DNA from: Lumnitzera littorea | Lineage: Eukaryota; Streptophyta; Magnoliopsida; Myrtales; Combretaceae | Length of the DNA: 64,000 bases | Direction of reading: 5' to 3' | NCBI GenBank assembly: GCA_024138015.1 | Contig: JAMXBB010000010.1 | Location: 46,053,473-46,117,472, forward strand | Part shown: in pieces, positions 59,791 to 64,000 of the stretch | Position numbering within the stretch: the stretch's first letter is position 1 | Layout: every line of letters starts with the position of its first letter | The notes under the pieces: model-generated | Told to the model about the DNA's origin: nothing | The model's input: the letters and a program-made list of their open reading frames with translations, nothing else | The model's database searches: none | Position numbers and translations under genes: made by a program

Positions 59791-60424
59791 TACGATGACG
59801 AGTGATCTCGTCAAACCGATTATGAGTCATATCAACTCCATGAGGTGATCTGCATGTGGTTATAGTGCATCATATCCAAGGTTAGTGCGTGGTGTTACTT
59901 ACTATAATTTTTTCCATTACTTCTCGAGCCATAATTAGTTTTTACCAACCCATTGATATCGTCATAATGTTTGTCCCCTTTATGGCATATCACTTTAAGT
60001 ATCTTCAATTCTTTCCCCTTCATAACTTTAAGAGGATATAACAATTAGGAGATTGGAGATGCTATTAGTTCACAACAATAAGTGATGGTAGAAGGAGGTG
60101 ATATTATTCAGACACTAGTCACATGGGTTTGCAATCATGGAATGAGAAAATTGCTTCTTTTTATTTCCCCCTTTTACAATGGAAATCACCTTTTTCTTCT
60201 ATTCTCCATTAACATTTTTCTATCATGGCTAAGCTTTATTACCGATTCTAAACCACATCTCATTCGCTTACTATTGGCTAACCATTAAAAGGGACTAATA
60301 ATGGGTAGACCTAAGGCCAGGCCTTAACCGATTTGAATTCCCTTCCTAGAGCTAATTTTGGGTCGGTTCATGAGGCTTGCTAGTTTACGGGCTAATTTTT
60401 GGACTCATAAGTTGGATCTCTAAT
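59791..60424. other. Unassigned sequence after the gag remnant
   Basis: No coding signal beyond a chance frame at 60082-60288. At 60310-60420 there are host-repeat words (GGCCAGGCCTTAACCG, GGGTCGGTTCATGAGGC) similar in style to those near 50750 and 60670. Confidence 0.45.
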
Positions 60425-61658
60425 TTTTTTTTTTTTATTGGTTCTTAAGTGTATGTGTGTATATATATATATATCTAAAACATGTATAATATATACACAT
60501 ATTATATTACATATTTTAATATTTATTATATATATGATATATATAATACATTAATATGTATAATATATATGTTCATATGCATAATACATAATAATATGTA
60601 TAAATATATATATGTTAATATAATATATATAGTATATAATATGTACAAATATATATATGTAAATTGCACAAAAGGAAACCCCGATTTAGGCCAACCTATT
60701 GAGATAGGTCAAAGACTTTAACCGTCTAAATCTACATAAACCGAGAAATTTTTGACCGGTTTAATAAATTGTTACGTCGATTCTATATTGGTTCACAATT
60801 TAAAACCAGACTTTTTTCAAATAATGTTATTCGACAATCCAATGATTCTCATATAGGAAAAGGTTTTCCCAGAAATAAATACACCTATGTTTTTATATAA
60901 GGTCCTACGATAAGAGGCATCTGCAACTGTGCAATTTAAACGAGAAAAGAATGGACAGCCTTATGAACTATAGTGGAAGCTGCTTGTGTTAGGTGAACGA
61001 GACGGCCCACAAAATACTGCTATTCAAGGAAACAGTTAAGCTGAGGACACAGTACATCCAAATCCTAACTACTCTCATGTGCAAGTGGTGCTTTTAAGAT
61101 AATATAATGTTGCAGAGATTTGTAAATGGTGGATCAAACATTGAATACAATGCTGCCAATACCTAATTAATAGATTGAGTGAATCCTTTGATTTTGGAAT
61201 CTGCAGTCCATCATAGTAGCCAATAGTTAAAAATGCTAGGTTACGTGGAGAAATGTATACCAAACGGGAAGGTATTACGTATGTATGGCCTTAAAAGAAA
61301 CAAAGTACATGACACGACAACTACTAGGTACTTCGGTCATGCGATTGTCCAAAAAACATGCGCCACGAGTTTTTAAAATGGTAAAACATTAGGCAAAATG
61401 CCATTGAAGATTATATAAACATCCTTAACATTTTTTTAATCATTATTAAATTTAAATCATAAAGATATCGAATATGTATGCGAAACTAAAAGATAGAAAA
61501 TAAGAGAAAGTTGATAATGACTATTCTATCCAGACTGAAATATAAATACGGTTCTTTTTCGACTTCGGATAAAAAATGAAAGTAGACCTAAGCCGTCTTA
61601 AGGTTAATAAAAATTCCATGAGACCAGTGTACTTACATACCCAAGTTCCAATTAAGAA
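60425..61658. repeat. Left copy of a 1234-bp duplication flanking the assembly gap
   Basis: Begins within a T run (60424-60436). It has AT-rich microsatellite sequence (60460-60660), then unique sequence. All of it recurs at 62767-64000 with a constant offset of 2342; no difference was found on reading. Open frames (60482-60721 plus, 61075-61263 minus) are repeated too and have no recognisable product. Confidence 0.9.
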
Positions 61659-61954
61659 CGCAACTAAGCAATTTCCAATTAAGAATGCAACTAAGACGTA
61701 ACTCTAATAAGTTTTATGAAACGAAACTGATCTCTATAGAAGACTGATATTTTTAAAAAGCTTATAAAAGCTCTATAAGACTTATAAAGCCTTATTCCTA
61801 AAACCAACTTATATGGTCAAGAATATTATAAGAGTAGGTTTCTATAAAATTCGGATATGATTAATGAAATATTATAATAAAAAATGTTAAGTAGGATTAT
61901 ATTATATTTATTGATTTATAAAATAACAAAATTCAAGAGATATCTGTATCGTTT
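61659..61954. other. Sequence between the left duplicate and the gap
   Basis: AT-rich with no feature. An imperfect 25-bp repeat (TTCCAATTAAGAACGCAACTA / TTCCAATTAAGAATGCAACTA) lies at about 61645-61694. Confidence 0.5.
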
Positions 61955-62766
61955 NNNNNNNNNNNNNNNNNNNNNNNNNNNNNNNNNNNNNNNNNNNNNN
62001 NNNNNNNNNNNNNNNNNNNNNNNNNNNNNNNNNNNNNNNNNNNNNNNNNNNNNNNNNNNNNNNNNNNNNNNNNNNNNNNNNNNNNNNNNNNNNNNNNNNN
62101 NNNNNNNNNNNNNNNNNNNNNNNNNNNNNNNNNNNNNNNNNNNNNNNNNNNNNNNNNNNNNNNNNNNNNNNNNNNNNNNNNNNNNNNNNNNNNNNNNNNN
62201 NNNNNNNNNNNNNNNNNNNNNNNNNNNNNNNNNNNNNNNNNNNNNNNNNNNNNNNNNNNNNNNNNNNNNNNNNNNNNNNNNNNNNNNNNNNNNNNNNNNN
62301 NNNNNNNNNNNNNNNNNNNNNNNNNNNNNNNNNNNNNNNNNNNNNNNNNNNNNNNNNNNNNNNNNNNNNNNNNNNNNNNNNNNNNNNNNNNNNNNNNNNN
62401 NNNNNNNNNNNNNNNNNNNNNNNNNNNNNNNNNNNNNNNNNNNNNNNNNNNNNNNNNNNNNNNNNNNNNNNNNNNNNNNNNNNNNNNNNNNNNNNNNNNN
62501 NNNNNNNNNNNNNNNNNNNNNNNNNNNNNNNNNNNNNNNNNNNNNNNNNNNNNNNNNNNNNNNNNNNNNNNNNNNNNNNNNNNNNNNNNNNNNNNNNNNN
62601 NNNNNNNNNNNNNNNNNNNNNNNNNNNNNNNNNNNNNNNNNNNNNNNNNNNNNNNNNNNNNNNNNNNNNNNNNNNNNNNNNNNNNNNNNNNNNNNNNNNN
62701 NNNNNNNNNNNNNNNNNNNNNNNNNNNNNNNNNNNNNNNNNNNNNNNNNNNNNNNNNNNNNNNNNN
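61955..62766. other. Assembly gap (812 N)
   Basis: A run of N. An open frame can be drawn across it only because N does not give a stop. Confidence 1.
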
Positions 62767-64000
62767 TTTTTTTTTTTTATTGGTTCTTAAGTGTATGTGT
62801 GTATATATATATATATCTAAAACATGTATAATATATACACATATTATATTACATATTTTAATATTTATTATATATATGATATATATAATACATTAATATG
62901 TATAATATATATGTTCATATGCATAATACATAATAATATGTATAAATATATATATGTTAATATAATATATATAGTATATAATATGTACAAATATATATAT
63001 GTAAATTGCACAAAAGGAAACCCCGATTTAGGCCAACCTATTGAGATAGGTCAAAGACTTTAACCGTCTAAATCTACATAAACCGAGAAATTTTTGACCG
63101 GTTTAATAAATTGTTACGTCGATTCTATATTGGTTCACAATTTAAAACCAGACTTTTTTCAAATAATGTTATTCGACAATCCAATGATTCTCATATAGGA
63201 AAAGGTTTTCCCAGAAATAAATACACCTATGTTTTTATATAAGGTCCTACGATAAGAGGCATCTGCAACTGTGCAATTTAAACGAGAAAAGAATGGACAG
63301 CCTTATGAACTATAGTGGAAGCTGCTTGTGTTAGGTGAACGAGACGGCCCACAAAATACTGCTATTCAAGGAAACAGTTAAGCTGAGGACACAGTACATC
63401 CAAATCCTAACTACTCTCATGTGCAAGTGGTGCTTTTAAGATAATATAATGTTGCAGAGATTTGTAAATGGTGGATCAAACATTGAATACAATGCTGCCA
63501 ATACCTAATTAATAGATTGAGTGAATCCTTTGATTTTGGAATCTGCAGTCCATCATAGTAGCCAATAGTTAAAAATGCTAGGTTACGTGGAGAAATGTAT
63601 ACCAAACGGGAAGGTATTACGTATGTATGGCCTTAAAAGAAACAAAGTACATGACACGACAACTACTAGGTACTTCGGTCATGCGATTGTCCAAAAAACA
63701 TGCGCCACGAGTTTTTAAAATGGTAAAACATTAGGCAAAATGCCATTGAAGATTATATAAACATCCTTAACATTTTTTTAATCATTATTAAATTTAAATC
63801 ATAAAGATATCGAATATGTATGCGAAACTAAAAGATAGAAAATAAGAGAAAGTTGATAATGACTATTCTATCCAGACTGAAATATAAATACGGTTCTTTT
63901 TCGACTTCGGATAAAAAATGAAAGTAGACCTAAGCCGTCTTAAGGTTAATAAAAATTCCATGAGACCAGTGTACTTACATACCCAAGTTCCAATTAAGAA
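62767..64000. repeat. Right copy of the duplication, starting at the gap edge
   Basis: Starts with 12 T directly at the end of the gap and continues identical to 60425-61658 up to the window end. The break point in a homopolymer next to N suggests contig overlap or a second haplotype rather than a genomic duplication. Confidence 0.9.

Noticed and set aside
61884..62831. A 315-codon open frame
   Set aside because: It runs through the N gap; only the short ends are real sequence.

Overview
This window is plant nuclear DNA, probably from an angiosperm. It is very AT-rich and almost free of long open frames. It holds old Ty1/copia and Ty3/gypsy retrotransposons of plant types (SIRE/Maximus-like copia with an env-like region, Tat/Athila-like gypsy, long chromovirus-like LTRs) and one plant-style spliced gene. 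The species cannot be named from sequence alone. No rRNA, tRNA, CRISPR or bacterial-type feature was seen.

Only one host gene could be supported. It is a two-exon gene on the minus strand (exon 1 45220-44894, exon 2 41817-41641) encoding a 167-residue protein. Its C-terminal domain looks like the small domain shared by plastid proteins and cyanobacteria (tentatively DUF7734), behind a putative transit peptide. Its 3.08 kb intron carries transposon debris, including a possible SINE and a gypsy LTR scrap.

Most of the rest is transposable-element sequence. From 16940 to 41211 there is a nested stack. A short minus-strand copia element (perfect target duplication ACCAA) was entered by a plus-strand SIRE-like copia element (17271-38842, flanks TATTG/CATTG). 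That element was entered twice: by a solo LTR in its internal region (25564-30197), and by a deleted Tat/Athila-like gypsy element in its 3' LTR (31800-38711). A further solo LTR (34687-38340) sits inside the gypsy LTR. Removing the insertions leaves a SIRE-like element of about 10 kb, close to full length for that lineage, but with many stop codons.

Outside the stack, two solo LTRs of the same 3.5 kb family lie in opposite orientation at 2420-5959 and 7642-11140. Two solo LTRs of a second 3.2 kb family lie at 46759-50023 (perfect ACCGT duplication) and 52961-56133. A second, very decayed SIRE-like gag with part of an LTR lies at about 57250-59790. The window ends in an assembly gap (61955-62766), after which sequence from 60425-61658 is repeated with no difference seen; this is more likely a scaffolding artefact than a biological duplication.

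No new biological system was recognised. The points most worth following are the nest and its target-site record, the bias to solo LTRs, a 28-bp minisatellite inside one LTR family, an inverted LTR-PBS-gag block in the outer copia element, and the conserved plastid-type gene surviving among the transposons.
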